64,000 nt of DNA from an uncultured Lachnospiraceae bacterium (GTDB taxonomy: Bacteria > Bacillota > Clostridia > Lachnospirales > Lachnospiraceae). A program made the translations under genes and the position numbers. The notes beneath the pieces were generated by a model, which was given only the letters and a program-made list of their open reading frames with translations, was not told the origin of the DNA and searched no databases. The stretch lies in the NCBI GenBank assembly GCA_934432885.1, contig CAKRYY010000010.1, positions 8,079 to 72,078 on the forward strand. The letters are read 5' to 3'. Numbering within the stretch: position 1 is the stretch's first letter; each line of letters starts with the position of its first letter. Positions 8,968 through 17,432 of this stretch are shown in pieces.

Positions 8968-9249
8968 ATGGATTTTTTTGAAAAACTGGAAAATGCGGCG
9001 ACGGATGCAACACAGACAGTTGCAAGAAAAGCAAAGGATATTGCAGAGGTTGCGAGATTAAAGAATCTGATTCATACCTGTAATGAGGTTATGGAGCAGA
9101 ATTATATTGCGATTGGAAAAGCATACTATGAAGCGCATAAGGATGATGAAGAGAATGTCTATGCGCGGGAATGTAAAGCGATTCAGGATGCACAGACAGG
9201 CGCTGCGGCGCTTCAGGAGCAGCTTGACGCAATCGGAAAGATTCTGTAA
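8968..9249 (+). CDS. Small helical protein (zinc-ribbon-less paralogue type)
   Basis: A 93-residue protein, largely predicted coiled coil. The opening MDFFEKLENAATDA and the later NYIAIGKAYYEAH resemble small Clostridia proteins that usually end in a zinc ribbon. Here no CxxC pairs follow, and the protein stops after the coiled coil. The ATG at 8968 has AAGGAGG upstream, so a longer reading from 8845, which overlaps the regulator, is rejected. Function is unknown. Confidence 0.65.
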   Translation: MDFFEKLENAATDATQTVARKAKDIAEVARLKNLIHTCNEVMEQNYIAIGKAYYEAHKDDEENVYARECKAIQDAQTGAAALQEQLDAIGKIL

Positions 9250-9274
9250 AAATGCAATCAGAATTACGATTTCA

Positions 9275-9313
9275 TAAAAAACGCTCAGACCATAAGGTCT
9301 GGGCGTTTTTTTA
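9275..9313 (+). terminator. Rho-independent terminator
   Basis: ACGCTCAGACC pairs with GGTCTGGGCGT around an ATAA loop, with A-runs before and seven T residues after. It could act in both directions. Confidence 0.88.
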
Positions 9314-9316
9314 ACT

Positions 9317-9433
9317 TATAAGAAACTTCATTTCCATAAATCCATAAATTAAAATGGATGCGCAGCTCGCGGAGATGAATTCTGCCTTGCAGGCACCGCT
9401 CGCGCACAGAGAGTTTGCAAGCAAACTCTTTTT
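9317..9433 (+). repeat. Dispersed intergenic repeat, longest copy
   Basis: It contains the segment shared with 281-345 (GAAACTTCATTTCCATA, then AAATGGATGCGCAGCTCGCG) followed by AGGCACCGCTCGCGCACAGA and the hairpin GAGTTTGCAAGCAAACTC with a T6 tail. The second half is shared with 40453-40497. One frame stays open through the unit (MDAQLAEMNSALQAPLA onward). It sits just beyond the 3' end of the minus-strand penicillin-binding protein gene. Confidence 0.7.
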
Positions 9434-9435
9434 TC

Positions 9436-12189
9436 TTAAGGTAAGAGTCCCGCTGTGGCACTCTGGTCTGTTGCAAGACCGGGGATACCTCCGGGCTGAT
9501 AGCCTGCAGTCGGGTCTGTTTCCGGCTGAGTCGGATTGAGAATGGAATCCGGCAGAGCCGTGCCGTTCTGCATTGCATTCAACTGCATTTCCAGACGCTG
9601 CTGCTCTACGATGGCCTCCGCATTCGGCTGTAAGAAGAATTCTGCATTATGCGGACATTTTTCGATATTTGAAGTCTGTGCAGGGTCTGCATTTCCAGTT
9701 CTGAGCGGGTCAGTAGCGGCATCCTGTGCAGTAGTGGTGGTCTTTCTGGCAGCGGAATCATCCGGTGTCAGTTCCAGCGTTCCCGGAACCTTGAACGGAC
9801 ATTCATCAGAAGCAGGCAGCATGCTGTAAGCGCATACCATGCCGGAATAGTGTACATTACAGCTCTCAGTAGGAACTGTGCCCTCTGCAAAATATTCTGT
9901 CTTTAAGGTTGCATCGCATAGACCTGCGATTGGCAGTTTACCGGATTTGCTGCATACGGTAGCGCTGACAATACCGGCGGGACGGTTAAAGGACTGGTTT
10001 GGCAAATCCTCATGAATCTTGGACATGACTGCCCGCCATAGTACCTTTGCAAGGTTCTTTTCCGCTCCGGAGAGCTTGGTATTATTGTCAAAGCCCGCCC
10101 AGGTCGTCGCTGTGTAGTAGGGCGTGTAGCCCGCAAACCATACGTCATTATAATCGGAAGTCGTACCGGTCTTTCCGGCAATCGCCATATTGCCGAAGTT
10201 AACGGAACCGCCGGTACCGGAGGTTACAACATCCTCCATGGCATCCGTCAGCAGGAAAGCGGTGGTTTCCTTGATAACACGGTGGCTTGCCGGTTTGGAA
10301 TTATCAATAATCAGCTTGCCGTCGTGGTCTACAATTTTTGTATAGAGCGTCGGTTTATAATAGGTACCGCCGTTTGCGATCGTAGCATAGGCTGCGTTTA
10401 ATTCTTCATTTGTAACGCCCATCGTAATACCGCCGAGCGCAAGAGACTGCTGAATGTCGGAGTAGATTTTTCCATTTACCTCATAGCGATCCTTCAGAGT
10501 CGTAAAACCGAAGTTAATCAGATAATCATAGCCAAGCTGTGGCGTAATCTGTGTCAGTGTCTTAACGGCAACAATATTCAGGGAGTCACGGATACCATCT
10601 CTGAGAGAACACAGTCCTCTGTAGCCGCTGCTGTACCAGTTGGAAACAGGACGGCCGTCCGCATAGGTGTAGGGTGCGTCGTTCTGTACGTCGGCAAGGG
10701 TCAGACCTGCACTGTCCAGAGCCGGTGCATAGGTAGAAACCACCTTGAAGGTAGATCCGGGCTGACGCATGGTGTCAGTAGCGCGGTTTAAGGTACGGCT
10801 TGCTTCCTTTGCGCCTCTGCCGCCGACCATTGCAATTACGTAGCCGGTATTCTGGTCCTCTACTGTCAGGGAAACCTGCGGCTGGGGCGTTAAGGAAATC
10901 TTTTCACCGATTTCTTCGCCGCTGCCGATGACGGCATCCTTGTAGGTCTCAATGTCTGCATAAGCGTCCTCCTTGGAGGAATAGAGCATATTAAAGGATT
11001 TCTTCTCCTGCTGGAAATATGACTTGAACATTTCCGAGCTGTAGTTTTCGATATCGCCGTTGGGCTTCTTTACGGTAAGCTCATAGGTTAAATACCACTT
11101 GGTGTCAGCGGGGAAGTTATCCGGGTTGGAGAAAGCTTCGTCACAGATTTTCTGGATTGCGCTGTCCTGTGTGGAATAGATGCTTAAGCCGCCGCTGTAA
11201 AGCAGATTGTACGCCTGTGTTTCATTGTAGCCGGCGATATTGACCAAATCATTCAAGACATCCTCTGTAAGCGCGTCTACAAAATATGTATAGACGGAAT
11301 CATCTTCGGATTCTTCATTGACGGTCTGGATGCGGGAGTAAACGTCGTCATCTATGGCTTCGTCATATTCATCCTGTGTGATATAGCCCTGCTCCAGCAT
11401 GTGTGAGAGCACCGTTTTCTGACGCTTCTCATTTTCATCCGGATGGGAAATCGGATTGTACCGGGAAGGATTCTGGGTAATAGCAGCAATGCAGGCGCAT
11501 TCTGCAAGATTCAGCTCATAGACCGGCTTGCCGAAATAGCGCAGGGACGCTGCCTGAACGCCGAGCGTATTCTGCCCTAAGTTGATGGTGTTCATGTAGT
11601 TTTCCAGAATCTTATCCTTGTCCATAACCTTTTCCAGCTCAAGGGCAAGGTATTGTTCCTGAATTTTACGCTTGATTTTTTCAATGGTAGTTTCACTCGT
11701 CCAGCCCTCGAAAACGTTGTTTTTCAAAAGCTGCTGCGTGATGGTACTGGCTCCCTGCGATAAGTCGCGGTTTTTGATGGCGATAACGCCTGCACGGATG
11801 ATACCCTTGATGTCGATGCCGTTGTGCTCGTAGAAACGTTCGTCCTCGATAGCGACAAAGGCATGCGCCAGATTTTCGGGAATCTGTTCCATGGTAACCG
11901 GAATACGGTTAGAATCCGCAGCGACCAGCTTTGCAAGCTCATGCCCTTCGGTGTCGTAGACAAAGGTCGAAAACCCGGAGGGGGAAACGTCGATGTGAGA
12001 AATGTCCGGCGCAGAGCTTAAGATGCCCTTAAATACGCCAAGACCAGCGCTCGCGCCTAAAACGACCAGCGAGAGAAGACCAATTAAAAATACTTTTGTT
12101 ATAATAAGAGTCAGCTTGCGACCCCATTTCGCGGAAGTGGAATGGAGTTCTTTTTTCTTGCGGCGGACTCCCTTTTTTCCATAATTCAT
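9436..12189 (-). CDS. Class A penicillin-binding protein (transglycosylase/transpeptidase)
   Basis: A bifunctional cell-wall synthase of 917 residues. It has a basic cytoplasmic tail, one membrane helix (about 26-52), a GT51 transglycosylase domain with EDERFYEH at about 115-122 and QGASTITQQLLKN, then a transpeptidase domain with the SxxK serine at about 479 (GSTFK), an SLN motif and KTGTT at about 673. The C-terminal tail is Thr/Ala/Pro/Gln-rich with no recognised PASTA repeat. The ATG at 12189 has AGGAGG nine bases upstream. An earlier in-frame start at 12237 is less likely. It polymerises lipid II glycans and cross-links the peptides outside the membrane. Confidence 0.94.
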   Translation of the reverse strand: MNYGKKGVRRKKKELHSTSAKWGRKLTLIITKVFLIGLLSLVVLGASAGLGVFKGILSSAPDISHIDVSPSGFSTFVYDTEGHELAKLVAADSNRIPVTMEQIPENLAHAFVAIEDERFYEHNGIDIKGIIRAGVIAIKNRDLSQGASTITQQLLKNNVFEGWTSETTIEKIKRKIQEQYLALELEKVMDKDKILENYMNTINLGQNTLGVQAASLRYFGKPVYELNLAECACIAAITQNPSRYNPISHPDENEKRQKTVLSHMLEQGYITQDEYDEAIDDDVYSRIQTVNEESEDDSVYTYFVDALTEDVLNDLVNIAGYNETQAYNLLYSGGLSIYSTQDSAIQKICDEAFSNPDNFPADTKWYLTYELTVKKPNGDIENYSSEMFKSYFQQEKKSFNMLYSSKEDAYADIETYKDAVIGSGEEIGEKISLTPQPQVSLTVEDQNTGYVIAMVGGRGAKEASRTLNRATDTMRQPGSTFKVVSTYAPALDSAGLTLADVQNDAPYTYADGRPVSNWYSSGYRGLCSLRDGIRDSLNIVAVKTLTQITPQLGYDYLINFGFTTLKDRYEVNGKIYSDIQQSLALGGITMGVTNEELNAAYATIANGGTYYKPTLYTKIVDHDGKLIIDNSKPASHRVIKETTAFLLTDAMEDVVTSGTGGSVNFGNMAIAGKTGTTSDYNDVWFAGYTPYYTATTWAGFDNNTKLSGAEKNLAKVLWRAVMSKIHEDLPNQSFNRPAGIVSATVCSKSGKLPIAGLCDATLKTEYFAEGTVPTESCNVHYSGMVCAYSMLPASDECPFKVPGTLELTPDDSAARKTTTTAQDAATDPLRTGNADPAQTSNIEKCPHNAEFFLQPNAEAIVEQQRLEMQLNAMQNGTALPDSILNPTQPETDPTAGYQPGGIPGLATDQSATAGLLP

Positions 12190-12250
12190 GTTATACTGCC
12201 TCCTGCCATGAAATGCGGCAAATCCTGCCCATCTCAAAATGTACGAATAG

Positions 12251-12279
12251 AGTATATCAAAAATCGGGTGGTAAATAAA
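12251..12279 (-). promoter_or_regulatory. Candidate promoter of the penicillin-binding protein gene
   Basis: On the minus strand TTTATT (12279-12274) and TATACT (12256-12251) are 17 bp apart, about 62 bp before the start codon. The -35 is weak. Confidence 0.45.
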
Positions 12280-12436
12280 GGATTTTATGGAATATTAAAA
12301 ATTGTTCACATTTTGAAAGCGTTTTATTCCGACTGTATCAGGAATGTAATAAATGTAAATTGTTAGTGAAGTTCTTTCATTTTTTGCAAAAACCTGTTAT
12401 GCTTGAGTATACGGTTAAATCATCAGGAGCAGGGCA

Positions 12437-13081
12437 ATGGAAAGACAGGAACAGATGTCGTACCGCGTGATAGCGCGCGAGGCGACGGGCGAAATCGTAG
12501 AAAAAAAATCCCGGTTTATAGCGACGATGGTGCCCGTCTCGGACGAAGATGCGGCGGCGGCATTTCTGGATGCGATGCGCAAAAGATACTATGATGCAAG
12601 GCATAACTGTTACGCATATATTATAGGAAAGGATACGCGCACAGAGCGCAGCAGTGATGACGGCGAACCGAGCGGAACAGCGGGACGGCCGATGCTTGAG
12701 GTGCTGCGCGGAGCGGGTCTTACGGATGTGGCGGCAGTTGTGACGAGGTATTTTGGAGGCGTCCTGCTTGGAACAGGCGGCTTGGTGCGTGCATATACAC
12801 AGGCATTGCAGGCGGCTGTGGAAAACAGCGAGATGATTACCATGCGCGGCGGCGTGCAGTATACGGTTTCGGCGGATTACACACTGACAGGAAAACTGCA
12901 GCACCTGTTTGCCACGGAGGGCGTTTTTGTAAAGGACACCATTTACAGTGAGCAGGTTACATTCTGCATAGTGATTCCTCCTGCACTGGAAGAAAAATTA
13001 AAAAAGAGTATGATAGAATTATCCTCCGGCAGGCTTTTTCTTGAGAAAAACGGGTATTCTTATTATGAGGAAAGGAATTAA
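12437..13081 (+). CDS. YigZ/IMPACT family protein
   Basis: A 214-residue protein with the UPF0029/IMPACT N-terminal domain. KKSRFIA, DDGEPSGTAGRP and YFGGVLLGTGGLVRAY are the hallmark segments of the YigZ family, and a ferredoxin-like C-terminal domain follows from about residue 140. The family is linked to translation and stress, but the exact bacterial role is not established. It is transcribed away from the penicillin-binding protein. A possible promoter is TTGCAA (12384) with TATACG (12408), 18 bp apart. The downstream gap to mgtE is short. Confidence 0.88.
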   Translation: MERQEQMSYRVIAREATGEIVEKKSRFIATMVPVSDEDAAAAFLDAMRKRYYDARHNCYAYIIGKDTRTERSSDDGEPSGTAGRPMLEVLRGAGLTDVAAVVTRYFGGVLLGTGGLVRAYTQALQAAVENSEMITMRGGVQYTVSADYTLTGKLQHLFATEGVFVKDTIYSEQVTFCIVIPPALEEKLKKSMIELSSGRLFLEKNGYSYYEERN

Positions 13082-13134
13082 GGGCGGCGCGTAATAACAC
13101 ATAATCTATAATAAAAGAAAGGCGGGTGAAGGTC

Positions 13135-14487
13135 ATGAATGAACTGAGAGAAGAAATGGATGAACTGAAGGAACTGCTGGAAACCAAGCAGTATACCAGA
13201 CTCAGGCAGAACCTTGCGGAACTGAATGATGCGGATATTGCGGCATTTATCGAAGACCTGGATGAGGAAGATTCCCTGAAGGTTTTCAGAATTTTGCCAA
13301 AATCCATTGCGGCGGATGTATTTGCTTATCTGGAAGTAGAGAATCAGCAGCTTATCATTACGGCATTGTCTGAAAAAGAGGCGGCAAACATTATCGATAA
13401 CCTGATGGCGGATGATGCGACGGACCTTTTGGAGGAGATGCCTGCCAATATTGTCAAAAAGCTGCTTGCCAATGCAAGCCCGGAAACGAGGCGGGACATC
13501 AATCATCTGCTGCGTTACCCGGAGGATTCTGCCGGCAGTATTATGACGGTGGAATATGTTGACCTTAAAGAGGATATTACGGTAAAGGATGCGATAGAGC
13601 GAATCCGTAAGGTCGGGGTCGACAGCGAGACCATTAACATCTGTTATGTGCTTGACAGCAAGCGGACACTCGTAGGAACGGTTGCACTGCGCTATTTGCT
13701 CCTGAGCCAGCCGGATGCGGTAATTGGGGATATTATGCATGAAAATGTAATTTCCTTAAATACCCTCATGGATCAGGAGGAGGTTGCGAGGCAGTTCCAG
13801 AAATACGGCTTTGTTGCGATGCCGGTTGTCGACAATGAAAACAGGCTTGTCGGTATCGTTACGGTGGATGACGTTGTAGACATTCTGGAAGAAGAGGCGA
13901 CAGAGGATATTGAAAAGATGGCGGCTATCGTGCCATCCGATAAATCCTACATGCGTACCGGCATTTTTGAAACGTGGAAAAAGAGAATCCCATGGCTGCT
14001 TCTTTTGATGATTTCAGCGACCTTTACCGGCAGAATCATTACCTCGTTTGAGGATGCGTTAAGCAGCTGCGTTGTGCTGACTGCCTTTATTCCGATGCTG
14101 ATGGATACGGGCGGAAATGCAGGAGGGCAGTCGAGCGTTACCATCATCAGAGGACTTTCCTTAAATGAGATTGAATTTGGAGATATTTTCAAGGTACTCT
14201 GGAAGGAGGGCAGGGTTGCAATTCTGTGCGGCGTTGCTCTGGCTGCGGCGAATTTTATCAAGCTCTTATTCCTTGATAGAGTAGGACTTTCCGTTGCGAC
14301 GGTCGTATGTGCGACACTGGTGGTAACGGTGCTGATTGCAAACCTCGTTGGCTGCACGCTGCCGATGTTTGCAAAGAAAATCGGATTTGACCCTGCGGTT
14401 ATGGCGAGCCCGTTTATTACGACGATTGTGGATGCGATTTCCCTGATGGTATATTTTCAGATTGCGGCAAGCCTGCTGCACATTTAA
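13135..14487 (+). CDS. mgtE: Magnesium transporter MgtE
   Basis: About 450 residues with the three MgtE parts: an N-terminal helical repeat domain (EEMPANIVKKLL region), two CBS domains (about 130-255), and a membrane channel domain with about five helices containing PMLMDTGGNAGGQ, the Mg2+ selectivity segment. It imports Mg2+, gated by cytoplasmic Mg2+ through the N and CBS domains. The start could be ATG 13135 or GTG 13126; the ribosome binding site is modest for either. No M-box riboswitch fits in the 50-bp gap upstream. Confidence 0.93.
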   Translation: MNELREEMDELKELLETKQYTRLRQNLAELNDADIAAFIEDLDEEDSLKVFRILPKSIAADVFAYLEVENQQLIITALSEKEAANIIDNLMADDATDLLEEMPANIVKKLLANASPETRRDINHLLRYPEDSAGSIMTVEYVDLKEDITVKDAIERIRKVGVDSETINICYVLDSKRTLVGTVALRYLLLSQPDAVIGDIMHENVISLNTLMDQEEVARQFQKYGFVAMPVVDNENRLVGIVTVDDVVDILEEEATEDIEKMAAIVPSDKSYMRTGIFETWKKRIPWLLLLMISATFTGRIITSFEDALSSCVVLTAFIPMLMDTGGNAGGQSSVTIIRGLSLNEIEFGDIFKVLWKEGRVAILCGVALAAANFIKLLFLDRVGLSVATVVCATLVVTVLIANLVGCTLPMFAKKIGFDPAVMASPFITTIVDAISLMVYFQIAASLLHI

Positions 14488-14522
14488 TAGGTACAGCCTT
14501 AAGATAAAAGGAGCTATGACAG

Positions 14523-15278
14523 ATGAAGCTGATTTCATGGAATGTAAATGGTCTGCGCGCCTGCGTAGGCAAGGGATTTACAGAATTTGTTGAGGCGCAG
14601 CAGCCGGATATTCTGTGCTTACAGGAGACGAAGCTGCAGGCAGGGCAGATTGACCTGCCGATGGAAGGGTATCATGCTTACTGGAATTATGCGGAAAAAA
14701 AGGGGTATTCTGGAACGGCGCTGTTTACAAAAACAGAGCCGCTTGCAGTGACCTATGGAATCGGAATACCGGAGCATGACAAGGAGGGCAGAGTTATCAC
14801 TGCCGAATTTGCAGATTTTTATATGATAACGGTTTATACGCCAAATTCCCAGAATGAGTTGACAAGACTTCCCTATCGCATGACATGGGAGGATGCTTTT
14901 CTTTCCTATTTAAAGGAGCTGGAGCAGAAAAAGCCCGTCATATTCTGTGGCGACTTAAATGTAGCACATCAGGAGATTGATCTGAAAAATCCAAAATCAA
15001 ACCATAAAAATGCCGGCTTTACCGATGAGGAAAGAGGAAAGTTTGCAAGACTTCTGGAAAATGGATTTGTCGATACCTTCCGCTATTTCTATCCTGAACA
15101 GGAGGGCATTTATTCGTGGTGGTCCTACCGTTTCCACGCGCGGGAAAAAAACGCGGGGTGGCGTATTGATTATTTTCTGGTATCCGACTGCTTGAAGGAA
15201 AGGCTTGACGATGCGGTAATCTACACCGATGTCTTTGGTTCAGACCATTGCCCGGTAGGGCTTTTCTTAAAGGACTAA
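14523..15278 (+). CDS. xth: Exodeoxyribonuclease III / AP endonuclease
   Basis: A 251-residue exonuclease III family enzyme that cuts DNA at abasic sites and trims 3' ends during base excision repair. Motifs in order are WNVNGLRA near the start, LCLQETK with the metal-binding Glu (about 37), GDLNVAH with catalytic Asp/Asn, and the C-terminal GSDHCPVGL with the catalytic His. Length is typical of the Gram-positive ExoA type. AAGGAG lies upstream, and the gene follows mgtE by 35 bp, so readthrough is possible. Confidence 0.93.
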   Translation: MKLISWNVNGLRACVGKGFTEFVEAQQPDILCLQETKLQAGQIDLPMEGYHAYWNYAEKKGYSGTALFTKTEPLAVTYGIGIPEHDKEGRVITAEFADFYMITVYTPNSQNELTRLPYRMTWEDAFLSYLKELEQKKPVIFCGDLNVAHQEIDLKNPKSNHKNAGFTDEERGKFARLLENGFVDTFRYFYPEQEGIYSWWSYRFHAREKNAGWRIDYFLVSDCLKERLDDAVIYTDVFGSDHCPVGLFLKD

Positions 15279-15316
15279 TATAAGCTGCTCTTATGACAAA
15301 CATAATAAATATTGAT

Positions 15317-15345
15317 TTTACTTATATGCGAACTTCATGTATACT
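15317..15345 (+). promoter_or_regulatory. Candidate purA promoter
   Basis: TTTACT (15317-15322) and TATACT (15340-15345) are separated by 17 bp, about 50 bp before the purA start. Confidence 0.6.
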
Positions 15346-15395
15346 ATTACAGTAAGAGAGTGGGATTATCGTAAATTTGAGGAAGGAGCAACAAA

Positions 15396-16688
15396 ATGGT
15401 AAAAGCAGTTGTAGGAGCAAACTGGGGAGACGAAGGAAAAGGAAAAATCACGGATATGCTTGCACAGGAGGCGGACATTATCATCCGTTTTCAGGGTGGT
15501 GCAAACGCAGGACATACAATCGTAAACAATTACGGAAAATTTGCGCTGCATACTCTGCCGTCAGGTGTATTTTATCAGCATACGACCAGCATCATCGGAA
15601 ATGGCGTTGCGCTGAATATTCCGATTCTGTTAAATGAAATCAAGTCGATTACAGACAGAAATGTACCGACACCGAAGATTCTGATTTCAGACAGAGCGCA
15701 GATTGTGATGCCTTATCATATCCTGTTTGACCAGTATGAGGAGGAACGTCTCGGCGGAAAATCCTTTGGCTCTACCAAGTCAGGAATTGCGCCTTTCTAT
15801 TCTGATAAATATGCAAAAATCGGCTTCCAGGTAAGTGAGCTCTTTGATGAGGAACTGCTGCAGGAAAAGGTAAAGCGCGTCTGCGAAACCAAGAATGTTA
15901 TTTTAGAGCACCTTTATCATAAGCCGCTGATTGTTGAAGAAGAGCTGCTTGCGACACTGCATGAGTACCGCGATATGGTAGCGCCTTATGTATGTGATGT
16001 TTCCCTGTATCTTGACCAGGCGCTTAAGGCTGGCAAGAATATTCTGTTAGAGGGACAGCTTGGTACTTTAAAGGACCCGGATCACGGTATTTATCCGATG
16101 GTAACCTCCTCCTCAACGCTTGCCGCTTATGGTGCGATCGGTGCAGGACTGCCGCCGTATGCAATCAACCAGATTGTTACGGTCTGCAAGGCATATTCCT
16201 CCGCAGTAGGCGCTGGCGCTTTCGTTTCAGAAATCTTTGGAGAGGAAGCAGACGAGCTTAGAAGACGCGGCGGAGACGGCGGAGAATTCGGTGCTACGAC
16301 AGGACGTCCCCGGAGAATGGGCTGGTTTGACTGTGTGGCCTCCAAGTATGGCTGCCGCCTGCAGGGAACGACAGATGTTGCCTTTACCGTATTGGATGTG
16401 CTTGGCTATCTGGATGAGATTCCGGTCTGCGTTGGCTATGAAATTGACGGAGAAGAAACGACACAGTTCCCGGTTACCTGTAAGTTAGAAAAAGCAAATC
16501 CCATCTTAAAGACGCTTCCGGGCTGGAAAACGGACATCAGAGGCATTAAAAAGTATGAGGACCTGCCGGAGAACTGCCGCAAATATGTTGAATTCATCGA
16601 GGAGCAGATTGGCTATCCGATTACAATGGTAAGCAACGGACCGGGCAGAGAGGACATTATCTACAGAGAAAGCCCCCTGAAAAAATAA
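15396..16688 (+). CDS. purA: Adenylosuccinate synthetase
   Basis: A 430-residue full-length enzyme catalysing GTP-dependent condensation of IMP and aspartate, the first committed step to AMP. GDEGKGK (about 9-15) is the phosphate-binding loop and GGANAGHTI carries the catalytic His region. RRGGDGGEFGATTGRPRR, in two overlapping pieces, and a C-terminal NGPGREDI follow the family order. GGAAGGAG precedes the ATG. It appears to be a single-gene unit with its own promoter. Confidence 0.94.
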   Translation: MVKAVVGANWGDEGKGKITDMLAQEADIIIRFQGGANAGHTIVNNYGKFALHTLPSGVFYQHTTSIIGNGVALNIPILLNEIKSITDRNVPTPKILISDRAQIVMPYHILFDQYEEERLGGKSFGSTKSGIAPFYSDKYAKIGFQVSELFDEELLQEKVKRVCETKNVILEHLYHKPLIVEEELLATLHEYRDMVAPYVCDVSLYLDQALKAGKNILLEGQLGTLKDPDHGIYPMVTSSSTLAAYGAIGAGLPPYAINQIVTVCKAYSSAVGAGAFVSEIFGEEADELRRRGGDGGEFGATTGRPRRMGWFDCVASKYGCRLQGTTDVAFTVLDVLGYLDEIPVCVGYEIDGEETTQFPVTCKLEKANPILKTLPGWKTDIRGIKKYEDLPENCRKYVEFIEEQIGYPITMVSNGPGREDIIYRESPLKK

Positions 16689-16704
16689 ATGAATATCATT
16701 CATT
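16688..16704 (+). promoter_or_regulatory. Operator 1 of the TetR/MATE pair
   Basis: AATGAATATCATTCATT is the exact reverse complement of the 17-mer at 17392-17408. It overlaps the first two bases of the -35 box of the regulator promoter, where a bound repressor would block polymerase. Confidence 0.75.
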
Positions 16705-16731
16705 GACAACTGCGAAAACAGGAGGTATACT
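16703..16731 (+). promoter_or_regulatory. Promoter of the TetR regulator gene
   Basis: Consensus TTGACA (16703-16708) and TATACT (16726-16731) are 17 bp apart. The operator overlaps its -35 edge, fitting autorepression. Confidence 0.85.
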
Positions 16732-16754
16732 GTTTTTAGCAGGAGGAAACAGGG

Positions 16755-17336
16755 ATGCGCATTGTAAAGGACCCGGATGAAAGAAAGCAGGAAATTTTAG
16801 ATGCGGCGATTCGCGTTTTTGCCCGTAAGGGGTATGAGAAAACGTCGATTTCAGATATTGCAAATGAAATCGGCATATCTCAGGGCTTATGCTACCGCTA
16901 TTTTCCGTCTAAAGAAGCGATATATGATGCTGCACTTGAAGAATATGCCCAGTTCATTGCAGATACCAATATGAAAAAGACGCAGATAAAGGGCTTGCCG
17001 CTTCGGGAACAGATTGCATGTATCAGCCGTAATATGCGGGATTATGCCATGACGGAGCGCGGGCAGGCGGAGCTGTACGAGCTGTTTCACAGACCGGAAA
17101 GCAGAAAGCTGCATAATGAGCTTTTCCTAAAGGTTGCGCAGAGACAGGTTCCTTATGTGACAGGAATCCTTACAGAAGCAGAAATGCGGGGTGAGATTCA
17201 ACTGGAAAATCCAGAAGCAATGGCATATTTCTGCGTATTTGGACAGGTAGGAATCCTGATGTCAGAGCAGTATTCGGAGCAGGAAAAGACAGAGCATATC
17301 AAACAGTGTCTTTTGGAAATGCTGCATCTGATATAG
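16755..17336 (+). CDS. TetR family repressor, probably controlling the MATE pump
   Basis: A 193-residue regulator. Its N-terminal DNA-binding domain reads ILDAAIRVFARKGYEKTSI, then SDIANEIGISQGLCYRYFPSK, a textbook TetR helix-turn-helix. The helical C-terminal part would bind an inducer that I cannot predict. AGGAGG precedes the ATG. The same 17-bp palindrome lies over its own promoter and just before the MATE gene 97 bp downstream, so autoregulation and control of the pump are inferred with fair confidence. Confidence 0.88.
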   Translation: MRIVKDPDERKQEILDAAIRVFARKGYEKTSISDIANEIGISQGLCYRYFPSKEAIYDAALEEYAQFIADTNMKKTQIKGLPLREQIACISRNMRDYAMTERGQAELYELFHRPESRKLHNELFLKVAQRQVPYVTGILTEAEMRGEIQLENPEAMAYFCVFGQVGILMSEQYSEQEKTEHIKQCLLEMLHLI

Positions 17337-17391
17337 TTATTATGTAATTTTCGGCAGGTGCAAGAGTGCCTGCCGGTATATTTGCCCGCAA

Positions 17392-17408
17392 AATGAATGA
17401 TATTCATT
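17392..17408 (+). promoter_or_regulatory. Operator 2, before the MATE gene
   Basis: AATGAATGATATTCATT is nearly palindromic and exactly complementary to operator 1. It sits 25 bp before the MATE start codon. A GC-rich hairpin (CGGCAGG/CCTGCCG, 17352-17374) without a T tail lies just upstream. Confidence 0.75.
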
Positions 17409-17432
17409 CAATAAAGAAAGAGAGGAAAACAA

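Noticed and set aside
13082..13134. M-box magnesium riboswitch before mgtE
   Set aside because: Only about 50 bp separate yigZ from mgtE, too short for an M-box.
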